Below, in pieces: positions 43,273-52,038 of a stretch of 64,000 nt of DNA (positions are counted from its first letter, which is position 1; every line of letters starts with the position of its first letter). The stretch is taken from positions 85,199-149,198 of the forward strand of contig JAEWRC010000104.1 of the NCBI GenBank assembly GCA_023460175.1, given 5' to 3'. Under the pieces are notes generated by a model. The model saw only the letters and a program-made list of their open reading frames with translations, searched no databases and was not told where the DNA came from. Made by a program: the position numbers and the translations under genes. This DNA comes from Actinomycetes bacterium. GTDB lineage: Bacteria; Actinomycetota; Actinomycetes; Mycobacteriales; Mycobacteriaceae.

Positions 43273-44151
43273 ATGCACACCGTGCGCCGACTCCCGGCGC
43301 TGCTTGCCGCGTTGCTCGCCGTCGGGTTGATCGCCGCGTGCGGATCCGACCCCGAACCCGCCGAGACCGATGCGCAGGCCACACCCGAACGCGTTGTCTC
43401 GCTGAGCCCGTCGTCGACCGAGACGCTGTGGGCCATCGGCGCGGGATCACAGGTCATCGCCGTCGACGGGCAGTCGAACTACCCGGCCGACGTGCCCACC
43501 CAGCAGGACCTCTCCGGCTTCACCCCGAACGTCGAGGCGATCATCGCCTACCAGCCCGATCTGGTGATCATCGATGACGCGCCGGACGATTTGGTGGCCG
43601 GCCTGCAGGCTGCCGGCATCCCGCTGCTGTCCCAGCCGGCCCCGACCACGCTGGACGACGCGTACGCCCAGATCGAACAGATCGGCGCGGCGACCGGGCG
43701 CATCGGCGACGCCGCCGAACTGGTGTCCCGGATGCGCGCCCAGATCGCCGAGGTCGTCGACAACACCACGCCGACCGAACTCAGCTACTACCACGAGCTG
43801 GACCCGTCGCTGTTCAGCGCGGGCAGTGCCTCCTTCGTCGGGCAGCTCTACGGCCTGTTCGGGCTGACCAACATCGCCGACGGGGCCGACGCCTATCCGC
43901 AGCTGTCCGAGGAGTTCGTCGTCACCGCCGACCCGGACCTGATCTTCCTGGCCGACGTGCAGTGCTGCGGTGTCACCGCCGAGACCGTCGCCGACCGCGC
44001 CGGGTGGGCCGAGGTGGCCGCCGTGCGGGACGGCCGCATCTACGAACTCGACGCCGACGTCGCGAGCCGCTGGGGCCCGCGCATCGTCGACACGGTCGAG
44101 CGGATCGGCGAAGTCATCACCGAGGTCCACGCTGTCCCGGCACCCAACTGA
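43273..44151 (+). CDS. btuF: Cobalamin ABC transporter substrate-binding lipoprotein BtuF
   Basis: A 292-residue class III binding protein. The signal peptide ends in a lipobox (LIAACG), then comes a mature protein beginning RVVSLSPSSTETLWAIGAGS, the BtuF/FhuD-type first domain, and QPDLVIIDDAPDDLV. The cobalamin riboswitch upstream and the permease and ATPase downstream support a corrinoid substrate. The ATG lies after CGAAGGA. It captures vitamin B12 outside the membrane for BtuCD. Confidence 0.9.
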   Translation: MHTVRRLPALLAALLAVGLIAACGSDPEPAETDAQATPERVVSLSPSSTETLWAIGAGSQVIAVDGQSNYPADVPTQQDLSGFTPNVEAIIAYQPDLVIIDDAPDDLVAGLQAAGIPLLSQPAPTTLDDAYAQIEQIGAATGRIGDAAELVSRMRAQIAEVVDNTTPTELSYYHELDPSLFSAGSASFVGQLYGLFGLTNIADGADAYPQLSEEFVVTADPDLIFLADVQCCGVTAETVADRAGWAEVAAVRDGRIYELDADVASRWGPRIVDTVERIGEVITEVHAVPAPN

Positions 44152-44170
44152 CCGGCGCCGCGCGCTGGTC

Positions 44171-45166
44171 GTGGCCGCGGCCGTCCTCGGCACGGTCGGG
44201 GCGGCATTGGTGGCGATCTTCGTCGGCCCCGCCGACCTGCCCGCCCGGGGCGTGCTGCTCGCGCTGCTCGACGGGCTGCCCGGGGTCGACGTCGAGCACG
44301 GGCTGACCGCCGCCCAACACGCCGTGCTCTGGCAGATCCGCCTGCCGCGCGTGATGCTCGGGGCACTCGTCGGTGGCACGCTGGCGATCGCCGGCGCCGC
44401 CTATCAGGGGGTGTTCCGTAACCCGCTGGCCGATCCGTACCTGCTGGGGGTGTCCAGCGGCGCCGGGCTGGGCGCGACCGCGATGATCGTGTTCGGCCTG
44501 GCCGCAAGCACATTCGCGGTTCCGCTGGCGGCGTTCGCCGGCGGGGTCCTCGCGGTGACCGCCACCTATCTGCTGGGCCGCGGAGTGGGCGGCGGGCGCA
44601 CCGAGGTGGTCATCATCCTGGCCGGTGTCGCGGTGGCCGCATTCGCCAACGCGGGGCAGACCTTCCTGCAGCAGCGCTACGACGACTCCATGCGGCAGGT
44701 GTACAGCTGGCTGTTGGGCCGGCTGAGCACCAACGGTTGGACCGAGGTCGGCGTCGCCTTGCCGTACGTGGCGCTCACGGTGGTGGTGATCCTGCTGTTC
44801 GGGCGGATCCTCGACGTGATGGCCGTCGGCGACATCGAGGCGGCCAGCCTGGGTATCGACCCGCGGCGGGTGCGGCTGCTGTTGGTCGCGGTGGCGACGT
44901 TGGGCACGGCGGCGGTGGTCAGCGTGAGCGGTCTGATCGGATTCGTCGGCATCGTCGTCCCGCACGCCGTGCGGCTGCTGGTCGGCCCGGGTCACCGGCT
45001 GCTGCTGCCGCTGTCGGTGCTGTTCGGCGCGGCCTTCCTGATGCTGGCCGACGTGCTGGCGCGCTGGGCGCTGGCCCCGGCCGAGTTGCCCATCGGCGTG
45101 GTGACCGCCGCCATCGGGGCGCCGTTTTTCCTGGTGGTGCTGCGGCGCAGTAGGAAAATGACATGA
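44171..45166 (+). CDS. btuC: Cobalamin ABC transporter permease BtuC
   Basis: A FecCD-type permease with about ten helices (331 residues from GTG 44171). Landmarks are RLPRVMLGALVGGTLAIAGA, the FRNPLADPYLLGVSSGAGLG coupling-helix region and FVGIVVPHAVRLLVGPGHR. The start is uncertain: the GTG lies in the first helix, and the only other candidate in frame is CTG at 44132, inside btuF, with GAGG six bases upstream; that would give 344 residues and a normal basic N-terminus. It overlaps btuD by ATGA. Confidence 0.88.
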   Translation: MAAAVLGTVGAALVAIFVGPADLPARGVLLALLDGLPGVDVEHGLTAAQHAVLWQIRLPRVMLGALVGGTLAIAGAAYQGVFRNPLADPYLLGVSSGAGLGATAMIVFGLAASTFAVPLAAFAGGVLAVTATYLLGRGVGGGRTEVVIILAGVAVAAFANAGQTFLQQRYDDSMRQVYSWLLGRLSTNGWTEVGVALPYVALTVVVILLFGRILDVMAVGDIEAASLGIDPRRVRLLLVAVATLGTAAVVSVSGLIGFVGIVVPHAVRLLVGPGHRLLLPLSVLFGAAFLMLADVLARWALAPAELPIGVVTAAIGAPFFLVVLRRSRKMT

Positions 45167-45963
45167 CCGCGGTGGTGTCGTGTGCGGACCTGACGGTTGT
45201 CCGCCGCGAGGCGTCGGTGCTGCGCGATGTGCACCTGACCGTAGCCGCGGGCGAATGGGTCAGCGTGGTCGGCCCGAACGGGGCCGGCAAAACGACGCTG
45301 CTGCACGTGCTGGCGGGGCTGATCCCGACCGGCAAGGACGCCCGACTGACCGGCACCGTGCGGGTCGCGGGCCTGGACCCGCAGGCGGCGCAGCGCCCGC
45401 AGATCGCCGCGGCGGTCGCGCTGATGCCGCAGCGGCCGACCGTGCCCGACGGTGTCAGCGTCACCGAACTGATCACCCTGGGCCGCACGCCGCACATACC
45501 GCGGTTCGCCATGCCCTCGGCCGCCGACCGCCAGGTGGTGCGCGATGCGATCGAGCGCCTGGACCTCGGTGGCGTGGCCGAGCGGCCCGTCACCGAACTG
45601 TCCGGCGGTGAGCTGCAGCGGGTGGTGCTGGCCCGCGCGCTGGCCCAGCAGCCGTCGGTGCTGATCCTCGACGAGCCCACCAGCGCACTGGATGTCGGCC
45701 ATCAGCAGCAGGTGCTCGAACTCGTCGACACGATGCGGGATGTCGACGGCCTCACCGTGATCGCCGCCATGCACGACCTGACGCTGGCCGGCCAGTACGC
45801 CGACCGGATGGTCATGTTGCGCGACGGTCGAGTGGTCGCCGACGGCGTCCCCGCCGAGGTGCTGACGGTGGCCCGGATCGCCGAGGTGTACCAGGCCCGG
45901 GTCGAGGTGGTGCAGCGCGGCGGGAACATCGCGGTGCTGCCGGTGCGGGACCGGGCGCGCTGA
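45163..45963 (+). CDS. btuD: Cobalamin ABC transporter ATP-binding protein BtuD
   Basis: A 266-residue ABC ATPase: Walker A GPNGAGKTT (about 38-46), signature LSGGELQRVVLARAL (about 146-160), Walker B LILDEPTSALD (about 167-177), and the H-loop in IAAMHDLTLAG. It energises import by BtuC. The start overlaps btuC by ATGA and the stop overlaps the metallohydrolase gene by one base (TGATG), so five genes may be one transcript. Confidence 0.93.
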   Translation: MTAVVSCADLTVVRREASVLRDVHLTVAAGEWVSVVGPNGAGKTTLLHVLAGLIPTGKDARLTGTVRVAGLDPQAAQRPQIAAAVALMPQRPTVPDGVSVTELITLGRTPHIPRFAMPSAADRQVVRDAIERLDLGGVAERPVTELSGGELQRVVLARALAQQPSVLILDEPTSALDVGHQQQVLELVDTMRDVDGLTVIAAMHDLTLAGQYADRMVMLRDGRVVADGVPAEVLTVARIAEVYQARVEVVQRGGNIAVLPVRDRAR

Positions 45964-46820
45964 TGGAAGTGTTGTTGCTGGGGACGGGCAGCGCCGACGG
46001 GTGGCCCAGCCCGTTCTGCGAATGTCGTTCGTGCCGTTGGGCGTCGGCGGCCGGCGAGATCCGCGGGCAGACCGCGGCGCTCGTCGACGACACGCTGATG
46101 ATCGATTGCGGTTTCGAGGCGCCGCGCGCGGCCGTGCGGTTCGGGCGGACGTTGGCCGGGGTACGCCACATCCTGTTCACCCACGGCCATTTCGACCACA
46201 TCGGGCCCGCGGCCCTGGTGATGCGGCACTGGGTGGGGGCCACGGAGCCGCTCGAGGTGCTCGCCCCGCCGGCCGTGCTGGATCAGTGCCGCGACTGGGT
46301 GGGGCCGCGGGATCCCGTGACGTTCCGCGCGGTGGCCGCCGGTGATCGGCTACGGCTGCCGGGACCGCGCGGCGACTACCTCGTGCGGGTGCTGGCCGCG
46401 GCGCACGCCGGCGTGATCGGTGATCCCGCGGTGCTGTACGACGTATCCCGCACCGGTACAAGGTTTCTGTGGGCCACCGACACCGGCCCACTGCCGGCCG
46501 AGACGTCCGCGGCGATCGCCGGCGCGAAGTTCGACGCGGTCTTCTTGGAGCAGACCTTCGGCACCAAGACCGACCACGGCACCGAGCACCACGACTTGCC
46601 GGCATTCGAGCAGACGGTGGCGGGTCTGCGGGAATCCGGTGCGGTGCATGCCGATACGGACATCGTGGCAGTGCATCTGAGCCACTACAACCCGCCGGGG
46701 GAGGAGTTGGCGCGGGCGCTGCAGCGGTGCGGTGCGCGGGCCGGGCGCGACGGGGAAGTGGTGGGGGTGAGCACATCCGACGCGGTCGGCGCATACCATC
46801 ACTGCCGTGGGGAACGGTGA
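45963..46820 (+). CDS. PhnP-like metallo-beta-lactamase fold hydrolase of the cobalamin operon
   Basis: A 285-residue protein. The MBL motif THGHFDHIGP (about 68-77) binds two metals, with later ATDTGP and AVHLSHYN. The CECRSC motif (residues about 19-24) is the structural zinc site typical of PhnP phosphodiesterases. PhnP cleaves cyclic ribose phosphates. The location in a riboswitch-led btuFCD operon points to a corrinoid or nucleotide-loop related substrate, such as an alpha-ribazole phosphate or cobinamide; this is inference. The start overlaps btuD, the end overlaps the protease gene by 14 bp. Confidence 0.82.
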   Translation: MEVLLLGTGSADGWPSPFCECRSCRWASAAGEIRGQTAALVDDTLMIDCGFEAPRAAVRFGRTLAGVRHILFTHGHFDHIGPAALVMRHWVGATEPLEVLAPPAVLDQCRDWVGPRDPVTFRAVAAGDRLRLPGPRGDYLVRVLAAAHAGVIGDPAVLYDVSRTGTRFLWATDTGPLPAETSAAIAGAKFDAVFLEQTFGTKTDHGTEHHDLPAFEQTVAGLRESGAVHADTDIVAVHLSHYNPPGEELARALQRCGARAGRDGEVVGVSTSDAVGAYHHCRGER

Positions 46821-47541
46821 GGCCGGGCTGAGGGGCCGGCGGACGGCGTGGGTGCTCGCCGCGGTGGTGTGCGCCCTGGCCGTGGTACTCGGACTCGTAT
46901 ACGTATCGAAGCCCGCACCGGCCGCCATGGCCATCGCTCCCGGCATCGGCATCGTGGCCGAAGATCCCGCCGGGCGCGTCGCCACGGTTTGCACTCTTGG
47001 GTTTCTCGCCAGGGGGGCCGATGGGGCGCGTTACGCATTGACCGCCGGACACTGCGACAAGGGGGGTGACGTGACGCTGTCCGATCGGGCCGAGGGCAAC
47101 CTCCGCAAGATCGGCCGGTTCGCGCACTCGGTGCCCGGGCACGATGAGGGTCCGGACATCGCAGCGATCCGGCTTGAAGGCGACTTGCCTCGCGACCCAT
47201 GGATTTTGACCGAGCGTCGTGTCAGGGGTGCCACCACTACCGTCCTCCTCGAAGAGGACATGCTGTGTTTCGACGGCCGGATCAGCGGCCAGCAGTGCGG
47301 CAACTATTCGCTTGTTCTGCACTCGGTCCGATCGCGGGAGGCCATGGAAAACCTGGCCTTCTTCACCGCCACAGCGCAACCCGGCGATTCCGGAAGCCCC
47401 GTGTATCGGCTCGAATCCGACGGATCGGCCACGGCGGTGGGAATCCTCAGCGGCACCGTGGGGGATATCGGGGTGGTGGCGACTCTGGTGGAGCCCTACC
47501 TGGAGCAGTGGGGCCTGAGGCTGGACACTTTCAGGCTTTGA
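46807..47541 (+). CDS. Secreted trypsin-like serine protease
   Basis: A 244-residue protein with a signal peptide or anchor (about 11-34, AWVLAAVVCALAVVLGLVYV), then a chymotrypsin-fold (S1) domain. The triad is His in ALTAGHCDKG, Asp in EGPDIAAIRL and Ser in QPGDSGSPVYRL. It has cysteines suitable for disulfides (VCTLG/GHCD, MLCF/QQCG). It starts (GTG 46807) within the end of the metallohydrolase gene, so it may be read from the cobalamin operon, though no functional link is obvious. Its last 11 bp overlap the convergent PNPOx gene. Confidence 0.87.
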   Translation: MGNGEAGLRGRRTAWVLAAVVCALAVVLGLVYVSKPAPAAMAIAPGIGIVAEDPAGRVATVCTLGFLARGADGARYALTAGHCDKGGDVTLSDRAEGNLRKIGRFAHSVPGHDEGPDIAAIRLEGDLPRDPWILTERRVRGATTTVLLEEDMLCFDGRISGQQCGNYSLVLHSVRSREAMENLAFFTATAQPGDSGSPVYRLESDGSATAVGILSGTVGDIGVVATLVEPYLEQWGLRLDTFRL

Positions 47542-47908
47542 ACACGACGCAGTCGTGCAAACAGCCGCTCTCGGCGGCCGGCGAACCGGGGGCGGCCTTG
47601 CGGTGCAGCAGCGCCTTGGTCGGCACCACCCGCAGGGCACCTTCGTCGGCCGGTTCGGCGCGGCCGTCGACCATCAGCGCGTAGCCACCCGACTCGCGGG
47701 GCGGCCACAGCAGCGAGACGTCGGCCCGGGCAGCCACATTGGTGCTGGTGCGGTCGCCGACCGCCCCGACGTCGAGGACGCCGTCGACCAGGGTGGGTTC
47801 GACCATCACGGTGTGTGGTTTGCCGCCGTCGCCGGTGGTGATCAGGAAGGCCTGGTCGAAATCGGACAGGGCCTCGGTGAGGCGGATCAGGTCCACTGCG
47901 GCGCTCAT
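47531..47908 (-). CDS. Pyridoxamine 5'-phosphate oxidase-like (FMN-binding split barrel) protein
   Basis: A 125-residue protein with the split-barrel fold of PNPOx-like or F420-binding proteins. FDQAFLITTGDGGKPHTVMV is the first barrel hairpin, followed by VAARADVSLLWPP and YALMVDGRAEP. It is short and could bind FMN, F420 or heme. ATG 47908 overlaps the amidohydrolase stop by ATGA, so they form an operon. The C-terminus contains two cysteines (SGCLHDCVVF). Confidence 0.8.
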   Translation of the reverse strand: MSAAVDLIRLTEALSDFDQAFLITTGDGGKPHTVMVEPTLVDGVLDVGAVGDRTSTNVAARADVSLLWPPRESGGYALMVDGRAEPADEGALRVVPTKALLHRKAAPGSPAAESGCLHDCVVFKA

Positions 47909-49644
47909 GCTGCCCCTTCGGGTTCGGGTTGACGGCCGCGGACCAGCTTGCCGGGCCGCGCTGGGGTGGGGACACCATTCTCGGCGATGACCTCGCCGGA
48001 GACGATCGTGGCGACGTAGCCGTCGGCGGTCTGGTCGAGCCGTCGCCCGCCGGCCGGCAGGTCGTGGGCGACCACCGGGCGGTGCAAGGTCAGCCGGGCG
48101 GCGTCGATGATGTTGAGATCGGCCTTGTAGCCCTTGGCAATCCGACCGCGGTCGGCCAGGCCGGCGACCCGGGCGGGCACCGAGGTGAGCTCGCGCACCG
48201 CCTCGGGGATCGACAGTCGACCCGAGGCGCGGTCGCGCACCCAGTGCGTCAGCATGTAGGTCGGGAAGGATGCATCGCAGATCATCCCGTAGTGCGCCCC
48301 GCCGTCGCCCAGGCCGAGCACCACGTCGTCGCGGCGGATCAACTCGGCCACGGTGTCCAGCGAGTTGTCCCGATAGTTGGCCAGCGTCACCAGCAGCATG
48401 GCGCGGCCGTCGTCGTCGAGGACGCGGTCGTAGGCCTCCTCGAGCGGGCTGACGCCGCGGGCGCGGGCCCGCGCGCCGATGCTGTCGGCCGGGTCCGGCT
48501 CGTAGTTCGGCGGTTCGCCCAGCGGGAACATGAAGTCCCACAGTTGCGCGGCGAACATCAACGGATGACCCTCGCCCGGGGCATCGGACAGGATCCGTTG
48601 CCGCACTTCGGGTTTACGCATCTCGGACACGCGCTGATCCAGCGGTAGATCGGCGATCTCCTGATAGCTCGGGTACAGCACGAACGGGTTGCCGGACAGT
48701 TCCAGGCCCAGCACCAGCCCGATGGGGCGGGGGAAGATCTGGGCGGTGATGTCGCCGCCGTCGGCGTTGGCCTTTTCCACCATGGTCAGCGCGTCGAGGA
48801 AGAACGGCGGGCCCGCGTTGCCGATGGCCAGCGTGAACGTCACCGGCAGGCCGACGTCGGCGGCCACGTCGAAGACGGTCTGCAGCACGGGTTGGTAGTC
48901 ACCGGCCACCAGGTCGGGCACGAACTGGATCAACCCGCCGCCCGCGTCGTCGAGGCCGCGGGCGATGGCCTCGATCTCGGCGTAGCCGGCGTCGTAACTG
49001 GGGATCGGCCGGCCGCTCTCGCTCTTGTGGATGGTGAAGCGCGAGGTCGCGAAACCGAGTGCGCCGACCTGGACGGCCTCGGCGGCCAGTTTGCGCATCA
49101 GGGCCAGATCCTCCGGGTCGGCCGGTTCGAGGTCCACGCCGCGCTGTCCCATCACGTACACGCGCAGCGGGGAGTGCGGCAGGAAGGCGGCGACATCAAT
49201 GTCCCGTTGTCGCGACGCCACGGCGTCGAGGAACTCGGGGAACGTCTCCCAGGTCCACGGCAGCCCGTCGACCATCACCACGCCGGGAATGTCCTCGACC
49301 CCGGCCATCACGTCCACCAGCACCTCGTGGTCCTGCGGGCGGCACGGCGCGAAGCCGACCCCGCAGTTGCCCATCACCGCGGTCGTCACCCCGTGCGCCG
49401 AGGAGGGCGTGAGCCGGTCGCTCCAGATGGCCTGGCCGTCGTAGTGGGTGTGCAGGTCCACGAACCCCGGCGTGACGAGCAGTCCGGTGGCGTCGATCTC
49501 GCGGGGCGCGGTCCCGGAGACGGTGCCGACCTCGGCGATCACTCCGGCACGGACGGCGACGTCAGCGGTCCGGGGCGGGGCGCCGAGCCCGTCGACGACG
49601 GTGCCGTTGCGGATGATCAGGTCGAAGTCGGCGTCGGTTGTCAT
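47905..49644 (-). CDS. D-aminoacylase/N-acyl-D-amino-acid deacylase-type amidohydrolase
   Basis: A 579-residue zinc amidohydrolase. The metal motif HTHYDGQAIW (about 64-73) and the D-aminoacylase hallmark SSAHGVTTAVMGNCGVGFAP (about 82-101) are present, with a later GDGGAHYG (about 450) giving the catalytic Asp region. It resembles mycobacterial proteins annotated as N-acyl-D-glutamate or D-amino acid deacylases; the true substrate is unknown. Divergent from the VOC gene with only 22 bp between start codons, so the promoters must overlap. Confidence 0.9.
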   Translation of the reverse strand: MTTDADFDLIIRNGTVVDGLGAPPRTADVAVRAGVIAEVGTVSGTAPREIDATGLLVTPGFVDLHTHYDGQAIWSDRLTPSSAHGVTTAVMGNCGVGFAPCRPQDHEVLVDVMAGVEDIPGVVMVDGLPWTWETFPEFLDAVASRQRDIDVAAFLPHSPLRVYVMGQRGVDLEPADPEDLALMRKLAAEAVQVGALGFATSRFTIHKSESGRPIPSYDAGYAEIEAIARGLDDAGGGLIQFVPDLVAGDYQPVLQTVFDVAADVGLPVTFTLAIGNAGPPFFLDALTMVEKANADGGDITAQIFPRPIGLVLGLELSGNPFVLYPSYQEIADLPLDQRVSEMRKPEVRQRILSDAPGEGHPLMFAAQLWDFMFPLGEPPNYEPDPADSIGARARARGVSPLEEAYDRVLDDDGRAMLLVTLANYRDNSLDTVAELIRRDDVVLGLGDGGAHYGMICDASFPTYMLTHWVRDRASGRLSIPEAVRELTSVPARVAGLADRGRIAKGYKADLNIIDAARLTLHRPVVAHDLPAGGRRLDQTADGYVATIVSGEVIAENGVPTPARPGKLVRGRQPEPEGAA

Positions 49645-49666
49645 ACCTCGAATGTACGGTGACCCG

Positions 49667-50047
49667 ATGATCGATCACTTGGGAATCAACTGCACCGACT
49701 GGGGCCGCGCGCAGGAGTTCTACGACCGGGTGCTCGGGGTGCTCGGCTACAGCCGGCAGCTGGACTACGAGGTGGCCATCGGCTACGGCCGCGACGGGCA
49801 TCCGGCGTTCTGGATCGCCGACGGATCCCGCAACGGTGCCAACGGGCCGAACCGGGAGGTACACATCGCGTTTCAGGCCGCCGACGCCGCTGCGGTGCGG
49901 GCGTTCCACGACGCGGCGCTCGCGCTGGGGGCCGAGTCGTTGCACGCGCCGCGACTGTGGCCCGAGTACCACGAGAAGTACTACGGGGCGTTTGTGCGGG
50001 ACCCCGACGGCAACAACGTCGAGGCCGTCTTCCACGGCGGCGCTTAG
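49667..50047 (+). CDS. VOC (glyoxalase/bleomycin resistance) family protein
   Basis: A 126-residue single-domain VOC protein: the first half-module MIDHLGINCTDWGRAQEFYD and the second EVHIAFQAADAAAVRAFHDA, ending RDPDGNNVEAVFHG. The metal-ligand positions (His3-like, Glu near the end) are seen. It may be a small lyase, isomerase or binding protein. ATG 49667 is favoured over the ATG at 49652. Its stop overlaps the stop of the opposing DUF2563-like gene by 4 bp. Confidence 0.85.
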   Translation: MIDHLGINCTDWGRAQEFYDRVLGVLGYSRQLDYEVAIGYGRDGHPAFWIADGSRNGANGPNREVHIAFQAADAAAVRAFHDAALALGAESLHAPRLWPEYHEKYYGAFVRDPDGNNVEAVFHGGA

Positions 50048-50352
50048 AGCGCGTCGCGCACGGCGCGGATCTGCGCCTCGTTGCGGTGCTCCATGTCCTC
50101 GAACTCGGCGGCGGTGCACTGCGCGTGGTCACCGATGCCGCCGAGGTTCTTGGTGTGGCTGTTGATCAACTCCACGTTGTGCGTGTGTGCACCGAGGACC
50201 TTCTGGCCGAAGGCCTTGGCCTCGGAGAAGTTGCCGAACATCCCCGACCCGACGGTAGTGCGCGCCAGGGTTCCGGCGCTCTGGTCCGCGTGGTCGGCCG
50301 CGGTGTAGGAGTCCTTGCCGCCCGCCCGCAGCCCCGTCGTGTTGACGTACAT
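50044..50352 (-). CDS. DUF2563-like short mycobacterial protein, locus 1
   Basis: A 102-residue helical protein similar to the 105-residue protein at 59306-59623: shared features are the N-terminal MYVNTTGLRAGGKDSY/MFVDVEQMRAGANKSY, the central GMFGNF/GMFGDF, an Ala-His pair, and the C-terminal DMEHRN/DMERRN. I recall Rv0027 as the M. tuberculosis member of this type, next to Rv0026, a relative of the large protein here. No signal peptide, no transmembrane helix. It is divergent from the large gene at 50464. Probably a small partner, chaperone or WXG100-like co-secreted protein; this is inference. Confidence 0.75.
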   Translation of the reverse strand: MYVNTTGLRAGGKDSYTAADHADQSAGTLARTTVGSGMFGNFSEAKAFGQKVLGAHTHNVELINSHTKNLGGIGDHAQCTAAEFEDMEHRNEAQIRAVRDAL

Positions 50353-50463
50353 GAACCCAACTTAGAAAGGTTTGCCCGGGTGCCGCAATTCAGGGTGAAT
50401 TGCCTGTGTCGTGACAACCGGTAGGTTTTTCGTCGTGAGGGGCGTCGGTCTGGGGGCGGCTGG

Positions 50464-52038
50464 GTGAGCGCGCCCAGTTTTCAGTGGCTGGACGCCGCGT
50501 TGTTGGTGGCCGCCGCCGGGGGCGATCCCTGGCAGGCCGACGAGGAGATTCAGTCGGGTGACCCGGGGGAGATCAGCGGTCTGGCGGATGCGTTCCGTCA
50601 GGCCGGCGGGCATCTCAAGGACGCCGATGACCAGTTCAACGCCGCCAAACGGCAGTTCGAGGAGTCCTGGGACCGGGAGGACACCGTCGAGCATCCGATC
50701 AACGACGCCGCGGAGGTGCAGAAGGTCAGCGCCGCGCTGGGTGGGCAACCCGCGGCGCTCACCCAGATCGCGGTGGCCCTCCAGCAGATCGCGGCCGCGT
50801 TGGCCACGGCGCAGCGCGACAGTGCCGCCACCATCCGAGATCTCAACGCCGATCTGCTCGACATCGATGACGAGATCGGCGAGGCGATGGACAACCAGCC
50901 ACTGAAGGTTCCGGGACTCATCGTCGAGGCGCAGGACCTGACTAAAACTGGTCTGGGACAGGTTAATTCGAGCCGTGGCGCGTACGTCCTGGAGCTTCAG
51001 TCGGGGGAAGCATCGTTGATGGAAACCGGGTACGTCCCCGCGGCGATCGACGGGTCGGACGGGACGCCCGGGGATACGCCGCAGGAGGCTGCGGCGGAGT
51101 ACGACCGGTCCGGTCAGCGCGCCAAGGACGAGGAGACGGTGGCGAATGCTCGTCGGTTGCATCCGCACGGGCATCTGCACTGGTCCCTGGACGAGGTTGC
51201 CGCTGATCGCAGGCTCGACGACTACACCAGCGTGACCGATCCCGCCAACGGTGCCGAGCGCTACGGCGATGCCGGAGAACAAGAGGAGGCCGCGCGCCTG
51301 GCGGGCAGTCGGCTGGCCGACTTCAACATGGTGCACTCCGTCGGCCCCGTCCCGAGGGACACGGTCCTGGGTGGCGACATGCGCGATCGAGCGCGAGGCC
51401 GTCTTTTGCTGCAGCGTCAGTTGCAGGATGCGCAGCTGCCATGGAGTCAGCGGCCGATGTCGGCCGACGATGCGACCCGGAAGATCAACGCCATGGAGGT
51501 CCAGGACCGAGCCGCGGCGTTGACGAAGCTGCACGAAGTGTTGCGGAAGGGCTGCGGGCTTTCCCCCGAGGCGGCGCAGGCCATGGTCGACGGGATCTCC
51601 CGGGGCGTGATGCCGCAGGAGTATTTGGATGCGGCGAACGGGGCGAGCAAGGTGTTCGGTGGGGGTAAGGGCGGCGTCGAGAGCTTCGCCGAGTTGTTGC
51701 CGCAGGGCAGACACTGGGAGCCCGGAGTTGCCTTCAGCCAAGCCGACATCGCCGCACTGGGCGACCTTTCCAAACGGATGGGGAGGGTGAACAGTGCCCT
51801 GACGATGGGCGTGGGTCTCTACGACATCTTCGTCAATGACAGATCGCCGGTAGAGGTGGCGGCAGAGGCTGGCGGAGCGGTCGTAGGTACATGGGGTGGA
51901 GTTAAGTCAGGGGCGCTTGTCGGCGGCGCTGTGGCTGGGCCGCCAGGTGCCTTCGTGGGTGCGCTTGTGCTGGGGACTGCAGGAGGATTCGCGGGCGGAG
52001 AGTTTGGAGGGAAAGTAGTCGAATGGTTCACGAAGTGA
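50464..52038 (+). CDS. Candidate secreted effector, locus 1: helical N-terminus, glycine-zipper C-terminus
   Basis: A 524-residue protein homologous over its length to the one at 57810-59327. The N-terminus (about 1-150) is helical, with AAAGGDPW (about 17-24), FEESWDRE and HPINDAAEV; no signal peptide. The middle (about 195-330) holds AAIDGSDG, RAKDEE, and RLADFNMVHSVGPVPRDTVL. The last 60 residues (about 460-520) are Gly/Ala/Val-rich and hydrophobic (SGALVGGAVAGPPGAFVGAL), like a glycine zipper or hairpin that inserts into membranes. Its stop overlaps a membrane-protein gene (TGATG). I propose an ESX-type effector with membrane activity; this is inference. GTG 50464 start. Confidence 0.7.
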   Translation: MSAPSFQWLDAALLVAAAGGDPWQADEEIQSGDPGEISGLADAFRQAGGHLKDADDQFNAAKRQFEESWDREDTVEHPINDAAEVQKVSAALGGQPAALTQIAVALQQIAAALATAQRDSAATIRDLNADLLDIDDEIGEAMDNQPLKVPGLIVEAQDLTKTGLGQVNSSRGAYVLELQSGEASLMETGYVPAAIDGSDGTPGDTPQEAAAEYDRSGQRAKDEETVANARRLHPHGHLHWSLDEVAADRRLDDYTSVTDPANGAERYGDAGEQEEAARLAGSRLADFNMVHSVGPVPRDTVLGGDMRDRARGRLLLQRQLQDAQLPWSQRPMSADDATRKINAMEVQDRAAALTKLHEVLRKGCGLSPEAAQAMVDGISRGVMPQEYLDAANGASKVFGGGKGGVESFAELLPQGRHWEPGVAFSQADIAALGDLSKRMGRVNSALTMGVGLYDIFVNDRSPVEVAAEAGGAVVGTWGGVKSGALVGGAVAGPPGAFVGALVLGTAGGFAGGEFGGKVVEWFTK

